The notes under the pieces were generated by a model. That model did not search any database. It was given only the letters and a program-made list of their open reading frames with translations, and was not told where the DNA came from. Made by a program: the position numbers and the translations under genes. A DNA stretch of 64,000 nt from JAVVSR01 sp036654095 (GTDB lineage: Bacteria; Bacillota; Clostridia; Christensenellales; CAG-917): NCBI GenBank assembly GCA_036654095.1, contig JAVVSR010000001.1:1-64000 (forward strand), written 5' to 3'. Positions 43,235 through 51,571 of this stretch are shown piece by piece (position 1 is the stretch's first letter; every line of letters begins with the position of its first letter).

Positions 43235-44965
43235 ATGAAAAAGATTTTACTTGGAAATCAAGCCATTGCTCGCGGAGCTTATGAGGCGGGCGCAACGGTT
43301 GTGTCGGCTTATCCCGGTACGCCTAGCACTGAAATTACCGAAAATGCCGTTAAATATGATGGAGTATATGCAGAATGGTCACCAAATGAAAAAGTTGCAA
43401 TGGAAGTCGCTATTGGCGCTTCGATTGCAGGCGCGAGATGTATGGTGTGTATGAAGCACGTTGGTGTGAACGTTGCTGCTGACCCCTTGTTTTCAGTTGC
43501 TTACGCAGGTGTTAATGGCGGTTTGGTTATCGTCGCGGCGGATGACCCGTCAATGCACAGTTCGCAAAACGAACAAGACAGTAGATACTATGCGATGAGC
43601 GCGCATATTCCTATGCTTGAGCCGTCCGACAGTCAAGAGGCGAAAGATTTTACTAAGTTGGCTTTTGAGCTTTCTGAAAAATACGATACGCCCGTTTTTG
43701 TTCGCTCGACGACGCGTGTCGCGCATAGTCAAAGTTTTGTTGAACTACAAGATAAGGTTGAATTTAAATTGTTACCTTATGTTAAAGATGTCAATAAGTA
43801 CACTTTAATGCCGTCCACCGCGAAAATTAGGCACATTGCCGTTGAAAAACGCGAAGTTCAACTTGCAAGCGATTGTGAAACTTTGCCAATAAATAAATGC
43901 GAATATAACGATACTAAGTTGGGTATTGTTTGTAGTGGCGCGGTTTATCACTATGTTAAAGAGGCTCTACCTGAAGCTTCTGTTTACAAAATCGGTATGG
44001 TATATCCAATGCCGATTGAAGGCATTAAAGCCTTCGCTCGACGAGTGGATAAATTGATTGTTATTGAGGAACTTGAACCTATTTTTGAACGAGAACTTAA
44101 ATCGCATGGAATATCTTGCGAAGGGAAATGCTATTTTGGTGTTCAAGGTGAACTTTCTGCGTCGGCCATTCGTGAAAAATTGCTAAATATTTTACCAAAT
44201 AAAGCTGATACTACTGTTCCTGTTCGTCCGCCGGTTATGTGCGCGGGATGTCCTCACCGCAGTATATTCTACTTGCTAAATAAACTTAAACTCACTGTTT
44301 GCGCCGATATCGGCTGCTATACTTTGGGCGCGCAACCCCCTCTTTCAGCTGTCGATACCGTAATTTGTATGGGAGCGAGTATCGGTATGGCGCACGGTAT
44401 GGAAAAGGCGCGCGGTCGTGAAAATACTAAAAATGTTGTGGCTGTTATTGGCGACAGTACATTTGTTCATAGTGGTATTACTGGCCTTATTAATGCGGTA
44501 TACAATAAAAGCGCAATTACCTTGCTTATTTTAGACAATTCAACAACAGGTATGACGGGCCATCAGGACCACCCGGCTACGGGCAAAACGCTTAGTGGCG
44601 AAACTACTTTTAAACTCAATTTAGAGGAGGTTATCAAGTGCGCCGGCGTTAAACACCTGTCGGTTGTTGACGCCTACGACTTAAGCGCTTGCGAAAAGGC
44701 TATCGTCGATGCGACTAATATTGATGAAGTTTCAGTGGTTATCGTAAAACGTCCGTGCGCGCTGTTAATTAAATTGAATGAAACGCCATATTGTATTGAT
44801 GATTGTAAAAAATGCGGCGCGTGTTTGAAAATAGGATGTCCAGCTATTATGAAAAAGCTTGATGGAAGCGTAAAAATTAATGCCGAGCAGTGTGTCGGTT
44901 GCGGTGTATGCGCTGAACTTTGCAAATTTAATGCAATTAAACGCATTGTAAAGGAGGCCAAATAA
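43235..44965 (+). CDS. iorA: Indolepyruvate:ferredoxin oxidoreductase, alpha subunit
   Basis: 576 residues. It decarboxylates indolepyruvate and other aryl-2-oxoacids, with TPP, CoA and ferredoxin, to arylacetyl-CoA; in some anaerobes the reverse carboxylation makes aromatic amino acids. The N-terminal pyrimidine-binding part has 'AYPGTPSTEITENAVKY' (about 25-41); the TPP region has 'VIGDSTFVHSGITGLINAVYN' and 'LDNSTTGMTGHQDHPATG'. The C-terminus (about 518-572) has a ferredoxin-like domain with 'CKKCGACLKIGCPAI' and 'CVGCGVCAELCKF'. iorB starts directly after its stop. Confidence 0.95.
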   Translation: MKKILLGNQAIARGAYEAGATVVSAYPGTPSTEITENAVKYDGVYAEWSPNEKVAMEVAIGASIAGARCMVCMKHVGVNVAADPLFSVAYAGVNGGLVIVAADDPSMHSSQNEQDSRYYAMSAHIPMLEPSDSQEAKDFTKLAFELSEKYDTPVFVRSTTRVAHSQSFVELQDKVEFKLLPYVKDVNKYTLMPSTAKIRHIAVEKREVQLASDCETLPINKCEYNDTKLGIVCSGAVYHYVKEALPEASVYKIGMVYPMPIEGIKAFARRVDKLIVIEELEPIFERELKSHGISCEGKCYFGVQGELSASAIREKLLNILPNKADTTVPVRPPVMCAGCPHRSIFYLLNKLKLTVCADIGCYTLGAQPPLSAVDTVICMGASIGMAHGMEKARGRENTKNVVAVIGDSTFVHSGITGLINAVYNKSAITLLILDNSTTGMTGHQDHPATGKTLSGETTFKLNLEEVIKCAGVKHLSVVDAYDLSACEKAIVDATNIDEVSVVIVKRPCALLIKLNETPYCIDDCKKCGACLKIGCPAIMKKLDGSVKINAEQCVGCGVCAELCKFNAIKRIVKEAK

Positions 44966-44966
44966 T

Positions 44967-45551
44967 ATGGAAACCTTTAAGAAAAATATTTTAATTGTAG
45001 GAGTAGGCGGTCAAGGTACGTTGCTTGCTAGCAGAATATTAGGGACTATCGCTTGCATTTTAAACCTTGATTGTAAGCTGTCGGAAGTTCACGGAATGGC
45101 GCAACGTGGCGGTAGCGTAGTTACTCATACGAAACTTGCGCAAAAAGTTGAAAGCCCAATTATTGAAGCGGGCGAAGCGGATATCGTTTTAGCTTTTGAA
45201 CAGTTGGAAGCTTTACGAGCTCGACACTTTTTAAAAAAAGATGGCACTATTATTGTTAATACGCAAAAAATATTGCCTATGCCCGTTATTATTGGAGCAA
45301 GGCAGTACCCCGATAATATTATTGAAACAATGCAAAATGAAGGATTACATATTATTGCTGTTGATGCGCTGTCCATTGCAAACTCGCTTGGAAATGTTAA
45401 AACAGTTAATACTATTATACTAGGCGTTATGGCGCGAGAAATTGGGTTAGATTATAACTTAATCGAAAAAGCTCTCGAGGAAGCCGTTCCATCTAAAATC
45501 TTGGAGATAAATAAAAAAGCGTTAGCCCTTGGCTATAACCTAAATAAATAA
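44967..45551 (+). CDS. iorB: Indolepyruvate:ferredoxin oxidoreductase, beta subunit
   Basis: 194 residues, gamma-domain subunit of the oxoacid:ferredoxin oxidoreductase family. 'NILIVGVGGQGTLLASRILG' (about 7-26) and 'EVHGMAQRGGSVVTHTKL' (about 41-58) are the typical signatures, near the CoA/TPP interface. It starts one base after the iorA stop region and ends two bases before the second paaK, showing a tight operon with coupled translation. Confidence 0.95.
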   Translation: METFKKNILIVGVGGQGTLLASRILGTIACILNLDCKLSEVHGMAQRGGSVVTHTKLAQKVESPIIEAGEADIVLAFEQLEALRARHFLKKDGTIIVNTQKILPMPVIIGARQYPDNIIETMQNEGLHIIAVDALSIANSLGNVKTVNTIILGVMAREIGLDYNLIEKALEEAVPSKILEINKKALALGYNLNK

Positions 45552-45553
45552 TA

Positions 45554-46855
45554 ATGAAATATTTTAATAAACAAATTGAATGTATGAGCCGCGACGAAAT
45601 GACGGCATTGCAAAGTGAAAGACTTGTTAAACAAATTGAGCGTGTTTATAAAAGCGTGCCTTACTATCGCGCTAAAATGGATGGAGCAGGCGTAAAACCA
45701 TCGGATATAAAGTGTATTTCAGATATCGTTAAATTGCCATTTACCGTTAAAAATGACTTGCGCGCCAATTATCCATTTGGTATGTTTGGTTGTGACAAAA
45801 AAGACATTATACGCGTGCACGCATCTAGTGGCACCACTGGAAAACTTACGGTGGTAGGTTACACGAAAAACGACATTGATAACTGGGCTGAATGTTGCGC
45901 GCGAGCATTGGCATCGGCAGGAGTTGATGAAAACTCAATGGTTCATATAGCATATGGATACGGATTGTTTACTGGCGGAATGGGGTTACATTATGGCACT
46001 GAAAAACTAGGCGCAACAGCAGTACCTGTTTCAAGTGGAAACACAATGAGGCAGATTATGTTGCTTAAAGATTTCGGTTCAAACGTGATTGCGTGTACTC
46101 CGTCATACGCTATCTATTTAGCAGAGGAAATTGCAAAAGAAGGGCTTAAACCTGAAGATTTGAACCTTAAAATAGGCATATTCGGCGCAGAACCTTGGAG
46201 CGAGGCTATGCGTAAGGATATAGAAAATAAACTTAAAATTAAAGCATATGACATTTACGGGCTGTCTGAAATTAGCGGGCCTGGAGTTTCTATGGAGTGC
46301 GAGGAGCAAAACGGGAAACACGTTTATGAGGATTTTTTCTATCCTGAAATTCTTGATACAAAAACGCTTGAACCTGTTCCGTATGGCGAAAAGGGAGAGT
46401 TGGTTTTTACCACTTTAACTAAGGAGTGCATACCTTTAATTAGATATCGCACACGCGATATTTGTTCGCTTAGCAATGAACCGTGTAAGTGTGGTCGTAC
46501 CCTTGTTAAAATGGCGCGCATCGAAGGCCGAAGCGATGATATGCTTATTATTAGAGGCGTAAATATATTCCCGTCGCAAATTGAAACGGTTCTACTTAAT
46601 ATCGGCGGTCAAATTGGCCCGCATTATCTAATTATCGTCGATAAAGTCGGCTCGCTTGATACTATCGAAATTCAAGTCGAACTAAACGAAAATGTTTTCT
46701 CTGATGAAATCAAAACTATTGAAAAACTTAAAGCGCGCATTTCTCACGATATGCAGTCCATGCTAGGTATTTCTGCAAAAATTACCATTGTTTCGCCTAA
46801 TTCAATTCCTCGTAGCGAGGGAAAGGCTAAACATATTATCGATAATCGTAAGTAA
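45554..46855 (+). CDS. paaK: Phenylacetate-CoA ligase (second copy)
   Basis: 433 residues, paralogue of the ligase two genes upstream. 'ASSGTTGKLTVVGYTKND' (about 93-110), 'YGLSEISGPGVSMECEEQNGKHVYED' and 'GRSDDMLIIRGVNIFPSQIETVL' are intact. The two copies differ throughout, so they are not a recent duplication and may have different aryl-acid preference (phenyl-, hydroxyphenyl- or indoleacetate). The ATG lies two bases after the iorB stop with no strong ribosome site, so coupling is likely. The ACT gene follows after 13 bases. Confidence 0.92.
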   Translation: MKYFNKQIECMSRDEMTALQSERLVKQIERVYKSVPYYRAKMDGAGVKPSDIKCISDIVKLPFTVKNDLRANYPFGMFGCDKKDIIRVHASSGTTGKLTVVGYTKNDIDNWAECCARALASAGVDENSMVHIAYGYGLFTGGMGLHYGTEKLGATAVPVSSGNTMRQIMLLKDFGSNVIACTPSYAIYLAEEIAKEGLKPEDLNLKIGIFGAEPWSEAMRKDIENKLKIKAYDIYGLSEISGPGVSMECEEQNGKHVYEDFFYPEILDTKTLEPVPYGEKGELVFTTLTKECIPLIRYRTRDICSLSNEPCKCGRTLVKMARIEGRSDDMLIIRGVNIFPSQIETVLLNIGGQIGPHYLIIVDKVGSLDTIEIQVELNENVFSDEIKTIEKLKARISHDMQSMLGISAKITIVSPNSIPRSEGKAKHIIDNRK

Positions 46856-46868
46856 AGGAGGATTTTTT

Positions 46869-47291
46869 ATGTTAGTAAACCAAATTGCTGTTTTTATTGA
46901 AAATCGAAAAGGACGACTTCACGAACTTTCAAGTGTCCTCGCGAAGGAAAAAATTGACTTGCTTACATTGTCCATTGCCGACACTCAGGATTTTGGCATT
47001 GTTCGTTTAATTACAACAAACAATGTGGTTGCCATTAAAGCGCTTAGAGAAGCGGGCTTTACCGTTACTGGTACTGACTTGATTGGCATTGAAATTAACG
47101 ACGTGCCGGGCGCGCTTGCTGGAGTTTTAGGTGTTTTGACTGCGGGCGATATCGACATTGAGTATCTTTATTCGTACGCTAGAACCGAGGGACATAACGC
47201 AATAATTTTAATTAAAGTTTCAAATGTTGACAAAGCGCTTAAAGTTTTGTCTACGGCAGACGTTCGTATTTTGGATAAAGATATTTTTTAA
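46869..47291 (+). CDS. Tandem ACT-domain protein
   Basis: 140 residues with two ACT domains (about 1-68 and 70-138): 'NRKGRLHELSSVLAKEKIDLLTL' and 'DVPGALAGVLGVLTAGDIDIEYLYSYA'. These bind amino acids. It is the last gene of the paaK-iorAB-paaK unit and probably senses an aromatic amino acid for this pathway. I chose the ATG at 46869 because AAAGGAGG is just upstream; a longer start would overlap the ligase gene by 69 bases. Its stop codon is also the start of an AATA-type repeat. Confidence 0.88.
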   Translation: MLVNQIAVFIENRKGRLHELSSVLAKEKIDLLTLSIADTQDFGIVRLITTNNVVAIKALREAGFTVTGTDLIGIEINDVPGALAGVLGVLTAGDIDIEYLYSYARTEGHNAIILIKVSNVDKALKVLSTADVRILDKDIF

Positions 47292-47323
47292 ATAAATAAG
47301 TAAGTAAATAAATAAATAAATAA
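47290..47323. repeat. Short AATA/AGTA tetranucleotide repeat at a stop codon
   Basis: From the TAA stop of the ACT gene the sequence runs AAATAAATAAGTAAGTAAAT and onward as four-base steps, giving many TAA triplets. The rest of the gap to 47578 is AT-rich without genes. Confidence 0.75.
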
Positions 47324-47587
47324 AGTATAGCTTTTAACGGCAAACATATTTGCTTTGAAATTTTGTTTACAAAATATTTTGTAAAATAAGTTAATATATT
47401 TTATTGTAAAATCTTGCTTTATTTAGTAAGTTAAATGGTCGCAATTATATTTTTTAATATGTTTTGCAATTATATAATTTACAACATTTTAGTTTTTTAA
47501 GTATTATTGCATTGTTTATAATTTCAGGTTGGTTTATATAATAATTTTTGCTTAAATAGTGGAATAAATAATATTTATGGAGTGGTT

Positions 47588-48133
47588 ATGGAAAAAAATG
47601 ACGTACGTAATATTGCGCGAAATGTGCTTAAAAACATTACTAATGAAAATAAATTAAAACTTAGCGAAAGTATTCGCAACAGTTTGTACAATGTTTTTGG
47701 TTTTTTAAATGCTGACAGCGTATTTGTTTATGTTAGTACAGAAAATGAACCTTCCACCCGCGAGATCATTGTTGATTGCTTAATTCGTGGAATAAGGGTT
47801 TTTATCCCTAAAATAGTTGACGGAGTTATGCTTGCAACAGAAGTTAGCCCAAATGCTGAATATGCTGAAAATAAATTTGGAATTATTGAAGCAACAAATA
47901 TTGAACCTGTTGAAAATTTTGAATGTACATTCAATGTTGTTCCAATGCTTGCTTTTGATAAAAATCGAAATAGATTGGGACACGGCGGTGGGTATTATGA
48001 TAAATTTTTAAAGAACGCGTCGGGAATGAATGTTGGCTTGGCATTTGATTGCCAGTGTGTTGACGAAGTTCCTACAAATGATTTAGATGTTAAGTTAGAT
48101 GTTATAATTACCGAGCGCAATCTTTATAAGTAA
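47588..48133 (+). CDS. 5-formyltetrahydrofolate cyclo-ligase
   Basis: 181 residues. ATP-dependent conversion of 5-formyl-THF to 5,10-methenyl-THF, a folate repair step. 'RLGHGGGYYDKF' (129-140) is the family signature; 'VPMLAFD' precedes it. The N-terminal 'RNIARNVLKNI' helix is also typical. I chose the ATG at 47588 with GGAG five bases upstream; a GTG at 47582 overlaps that site. The gene's last codons, including the TAA, form the first unit of the tandem array that follows. Confidence 0.92.
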   Translation: MEKNDVRNIARNVLKNITNENKLKLSESIRNSLYNVFGFLNADSVFVYVSTENEPSTREIIVDCLIRGIRVFIPKIVDGVMLATEVSPNAEYAENKFGIIEATNIEPVENFECTFNVVPMLAFDKNRNRLGHGGGYYDKFLKNASGMNVGLAFDCQCVDEVPTNDLDVKLDVIITERNLYK

Positions 48134-48480
48134 ACCTAAGCGAACCTAGCGAACCAAGTAAATTAAGTGAACTAAGTAAACCTAAGCGAACCAAGTAAAT
48201 TAAGTGAACTAAGCGAACCTAAGTAAACTAGTAAACCTAAGTAAACTAAGCGAACTAAGTAAACCTAAGTAAACTAGTAAACCTAAGTAAACTAAGCGAA
48301 CTAAGTAAACCTAAGCGAACCTAAGTGAACTAAGTGAACCTAAGTGAACCTAAGTGAACCTAAGTGGACTAAGTAAACTAGTGAACCTAAGTAAACTAGT
48401 GAACCTAAGCGAACCTAAGTAAACTAAGCGAACTTATGCGAACCTAAGTGAACTAAGCGAACTTATGCGAAACTAAGTTA
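48128..48480. repeat. Degenerate 9-10-base tandem repeat, AACCTAAGTG-like
   Basis: About 350 bases made of variants of AA(C)CTAAG(T/C)(A/G), for example AACCTAAGTG, AACTAAGCG and AACTAGTAA. It begins within the last two codons of the folate gene (AAGTAA). G, T, C and A variants are mixed through it, so it is old or not kept homogeneous. No long reading frame is visible. Confidence 0.9.
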
Positions 48481-48785
48481 GTTGTTTTAATTTTGAAGAT
48501 TTGCAAAGCAAATTTTAGATGTCGATGTTTTTTTTGGGGACAAAACAACAAGTGGTGTCAAAAAAAATACAACTCCAAAAATTATTAAAATATAACCGTA
48601 ACAAGAGTTGTAAATAGATGTAAAGTATTTTTGTTTTAAAAAGTCAAACTGTATTTTGCAACTAGTCATACACATAGAGGCTTAATAATGGCAGCCGAAA
48701 TAAAGTGTAAAATTAAATTTGAAAGTGCGATTAAAACTAAACTAACGATATTATTGGTTTAAATACAAAATAAGTGGTAAAAACT
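48481..48785. other. AT-rich gap before rsmD
   Basis: No convincing gene. A short reverse-strand frame with a hydrophobic stretch exists but lacks a ribosome site, so I do not call it. No terminator or clear promoter is seen. Confidence 0.4.
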
Positions 48786-49322
48786 ATGAGAATAATTTCA
48801 GGGAAATATGGCGGTCGAAAACTTTTTTCACCCAAGGGAGATGACGTTAGACCAACAACCGATAGGGTTAAAGAGGCCTTATTTAATATTTTGCAATTTA
48901 AAGTGCGAAATGCGGTTGTGCTTGATTTATTTTCTGGTAGTGGCGCGCTAGGGATTGAATGTGTATCCCGAGGAGCAAAAGAAGTTATTTTTTCAGATAA
49001 TGACAGGAAAAGCATTGAATTAGTGAATAGAAATCTATCGGGGATTGAGTTTAATGGTCAAATTTTGCAGTCAGATTATCTTCGCGTAATATCAAATTCT
49101 AAAGCTAAATTTGATATTATATTTTTAGACCCGCCATACAATTCTGGTTTAGCTGAAAAAGCAATACTAGAAATTTTAAAATGTGATATTTTGTCAAATG
49201 ACGGTATAATTGTGTATGAACACGTTAGAAAACTTGCTTATACGCCTCCAGAAGGCCTATTTCTTGATGACAGCCGTAAATATGGCGACATTCAATTAGA
49301 TTTTATTGTAAAAGTAAAATGA
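48786..49322 (+). CDS. rsmD: 16S rRNA (guanine966-N2)-methyltransferase RsmD
   Basis: 178 residues, SAM-dependent methylation of G966 in 16S rRNA. 'MRIISGKYGGRKLFSPKG' start; SAM motif I 'DLFSGSGALG' (47-56); catalytic 'DPPY' (115-118). I chose the ATG at 48786 as the family N-terminus; the upstream GTG at 48774 adds four residues. Ribosome binding is weak. It overlaps coaD by four bases, the usual rsmD-coaD pairing. Confidence 0.95.
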   Translation: MRIISGKYGGRKLFSPKGDDVRPTTDRVKEALFNILQFKVRNAVVLDLFSGSGALGIECVSRGAKEVIFSDNDRKSIELVNRNLSGIEFNGQILQSDYLRVISNSKAKFDIIFLDPPYNSGLAEKAILEILKCDILSNDGIIVYEHVRKLAYTPPEGLFLDDSRKYGDIQLDFIVKVK

Positions 49323-49726
49323 AAGTAGTTATCACCGGGAGCTTTGACCCAATTACAAAAGGACATATATATTTATTGAAAGAAACACTTAAACTTTTTG
49401 ACGAAGTTTATTTGGCTATGCTTATTAATCCTGAAAAAAAGTATATGTTTGCCGAATGTGAACGAATAAAGATGATGAATGAAGCAATAAAAGGTATTGA
49501 CAACGCGCACGTGGCAAGTTACAATGGTTATGCGGTTGATTTTTGTAAAAGCGTTGGCGCGTGTCTTATGGTCAGAGGTATAAGAAATGCGACTGACCTT
49601 ATTTATGAAGTCGATTTAAGGCAACAAAATTTGGATTTTGGCGCGATTGATACTATATTTATTCTGGCAAATGATGAAAATAAAAGTGTAAGTTCAACTT
49701 CAATTAGAAAAAATTTGAAAATATAA
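49319..49726 (+). CDS. coaD: Phosphopantetheine adenylyltransferase CoaD, short C-terminus
   Basis: 135 residues. It transfers AMP to 4'-phosphopantetheine, the penultimate CoA step. 'TGSFDPITKGH' with Thr13-Lys14-Gly15-His16 is the nucleotidyltransferase (T/H)xGH signature, 'VRGIRNATDLIYE' is typical, and 'SVSSTSIRK' (about 122-130) is the second signature. The usual C-terminal helix of about 25 residues is missing: CoaD is normally near 160. The bases after the stop do not look like a shifted continuation. It overlaps rsmD (ATG shared at 49319). Confidence 0.88.
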   Translation: MKVVITGSFDPITKGHIYLLKETLKLFDEVYLAMLINPEKKYMFAECERIKMMNEAIKGIDNAHVASYNGYAVDFCKSVGACLMVRGIRNATDLIYEVDLRQQNLDFGAIDTIFILANDENKSVSSTSIRKNLKI

Positions 49727-49775
49727 AAATTGACAGCTAAAAACGTCGCATTGACAGCGCAAATAAGGAGAAAAT

Positions 49776-50252
49776 ATGGAACAATTTGATCAATTATTAA
49801 ACCAACTTGAAGAAGTTGTTATGACTGCAAAAAAGTCGTTGTTTTCCGGAAACGATATAGTTTTAAATAGAAATCAAATTTTAGATATCCTTGACCGTAT
49901 CCGCGCAAACTATCCAGATGTTATCAAAGAGGCGCAGTATTTAACGTCAGAATGTGACGCGCAAAGGCAAAAAGCTATTGAATATGGCGCGCATATTGTT
50001 GAGGAGGCCGAGCAACGTCAGCGTAGATTGATTGATGAAAGTGAAATATTGAAAAAGGCGACTGAAGAAGCCGAAGAAATTAGAACAGAGGCATACGCTC
50101 TACGCGACCGAGTTGAATATGATGTAAAAACCAAGGTTGATAATTTGCTTCAAGACAGCGAAGTTACTTTGCGTGACGCGCTAAGTTTAATTCGCACAAA
50201 TAGGGAAGAATTGCGCGACAGTATGCCTTCAAACAATAATAAAACAAACTAG
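49776..50252 (+). CDS. Coiled-coil protein, DivIVA- or ATPase-b-like
   Basis: 158 residues, mainly alpha-helical: an N-terminal helix pair (about 1-50), then a long coiled coil (about 55-145) rich in Glu, Arg, Ala ('AEQRQRRLIDESEILKKATEEAEEIRTEA'). Similar genes next to coaD in Clostridia are loosely annotated as ATPase or V-type subunit, but I see no catalytic motif. A cell-division scaffold role is possible. AAGGAG precedes the ATG. The last codons (NKTN stop) are the first unit of the tandem repeat that follows. Confidence 0.75.
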   Translation: MEQFDQLLNQLEEVVMTAKKSLFSGNDIVLNRNQILDILDRIRANYPDVIKEAQYLTSECDAQRQKAIEYGAHIVEEAEQRQRRLIDESEILKKATEEAEEIRTEAYALRDRVEYDVKTKVDNLLQDSEVTLRDALSLIRTNREELRDSMPSNNNKTN

Positions 50253-50455
50253 TAAAACAGGCGGTAAAACAAACTAGCAAAATAAACTAGCAAAACAGGC
50301 GGTAAAATAAACTAGCAAAACAAACTAGCAAAACAAACTAGTAAAACAAACTAGTAAAACAAACAGTAAAACAAACAGTAAAACAAACTAGCAAAGCAAA
50401 CTAGTAAAACAAACTAGTAAAACAAACAGTAAAACAAACTAACAAAACAAACAAA
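50240..50455. repeat. Degenerate 12-13-base tandem repeat, ACTAGTAAAACAA-like
   Basis: About 215 bases of variants of ACTAG(T/C)AAAACAA and ACAGTAAAACAA, with early GGCGGTAAAA copies. The array starts in the coding end of the coiled-coil gene (AAAACAAACTAG with the TAG stop). Confidence 0.9.
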
Positions 50456-50485
50456 TTTTTTAAGTATTATAAGTATTTGATTTTT

Positions 50486-50512
50486 AAGCCTGCGTAAGCG
50501 GGCTTTTTTTAT
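50486..50512 (+). terminator. Terminator after the repeat
   Basis: AAGCCTGC (50486-50493) pairs with GCGGGCTT, loop included, followed by seven T. Confidence 0.85.
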
Positions 50513-50558
50513 ATTTTGTAATGTTACAAAATATATTCAAACATTAAATTTGATAAAA

Positions 50559-50587
50559 GAATATTATTAAATTTGAATTAATATAAT
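50559..50587 (+). promoter_or_regulatory. Possible sigma-E-type promoter for ylbJ
   Basis: GAATATT (50559-50565), 14-base spacer, AATATAAT (50580-50587) resembles the mother-cell sigma-E pattern (kmATATT, CATACAAT) with two mismatches in the -10. A vegetative -35 at the right spacing is not seen. The region is very AT-rich, so chance similarity is possible. Confidence 0.35.
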
Positions 50588-50593
50588 CAATTT

Positions 50594-51571
50594 ATGAGGG
50601 TTAAAAAAACTGTTATAGTCGGTTTAATTGTAGCTGTAATATTAGCATTGATTTTTAGGCCACAGTATATAAAATCGGTGCAAGATGGCTTGCTGTTATT
50701 TTGCGTAAATGTTTTGCCAGCTTTGTTCCCTTTTTTCTTTTTTACCAAGCTTTTAACCGAATTAGGCGTTGCCGAGGACTTAGGTATAATATTTAAAAAA
50801 CCTTTAAAGTTTTTATATAATGCGCCCCCCGTGTCGGGCTATATTTACATAATGAGTCTACTTAGCGGATACCCTGTTGGAGCAAGGTTGGTATATGATT
50901 TTTATCAGCAAGGATTGCTGGATACTGAAGATTGTAAATCAGTATGTAGTTTTTGTTCAACATCGGGGGCGTTGTTTATTGTTGGCACGGTTGGCAGTTG
51001 CTTGCTTAATAATGCCACTTTTGGTATTCTCTTATATGTAATTCATATAGCGTCGTCAGCATTAAATGGCTTGTTATATCGTTCAAAAAAAAAGTTAAAC
51101 ACCCAAAATTACAACGCTAAAACGCTTGATGTGAAAAATACATCGATATTAAGCGTTAGTATTGAAAGCGCGATTGGCAGTATTTTAATGGTTGGGGGAT
51201 ACATTGCAATTTTTAATTTTATTGTCGATTTGTGTATTGATTTTAAGTTTATTGATGCGTTGGCCAAACCATTTGAATATTTATCAATGTTAATAAACTT
51301 TAAAGATTATCAAGCAATTAAACCATCTATTATGTCACTTATTGAGATGACAAGAGGCGCTATGGAGTTGTCAAAACTTCAAATTAGCGCGCCTGTTTTA
51401 CTTGGATTAATTTCGATGGCTGTTGCATTTGGCGGAATGTCGGTTACGCTTCAGTCAATGACATATCTTTCGCAATGTAAAATTTCGCCTTTATATTATT
51501 TAAAAACAAAAATTACACAGGGCGTAATTGCGGGTTTTCTTGGATACATTTTTGCGCTTATACTATTTTAG
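50594..51571 (+). CDS. ylbJ: YlbJ, sporulation integral membrane protein
   Basis: 325 residues with eight or so hydrophobic segments (from 'TVIVGLIVAVILALIF' at about 5-20 on). Matches YlbJ by length and by 'LSGYPVGARLVYDFYQQGLL' (about 91-110) and 'CSFCSTSGALFIVGTVGSCLL', a nucleoside-transporter-like gate. In Bacillus YlbJ is needed for spore cortex formation and is transcribed by sigma-E. No ribosome binding site precedes the ATG and the -10-like element is only six bases upstream, so the mRNA may be leaderless. Neighbours coaD and pta match the Clostridia order. Confidence 0.9.
   Translation: MRVKKTVIVGLIVAVILALIFRPQYIKSVQDGLLLFCVNVLPALFPFFFFTKLLTELGVAEDLGIIFKKPLKFLYNAPPVSGYIYIMSLLSGYPVGARLVYDFYQQGLLDTEDCKSVCSFCSTSGALFIVGTVGSCLLNNATFGILLYVIHIASSALNGLLYRSKKKLNTQNYNAKTLDVKNTSILSVSIESAIGSILMVGGYIAIFNFIVDLCIDFKFIDALAKPFEYLSMLINFKDYQAIKPSIMSLIEMTRGAMELSKLQISAPVLLGLISMAVAFGGMSVTLQSMTYLSQCKISPLYYLKTKITQGVIAGFLGYIFALILF

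Noticed and set aside
48487..48675. Small reverse-strand membrane-protein frame (62 residues)
   Set aside because: It has a hydrophobic stretch, but no Shine-Dalgarno sequence, and it lies in AT-rich DNA where such frames occur by chance.
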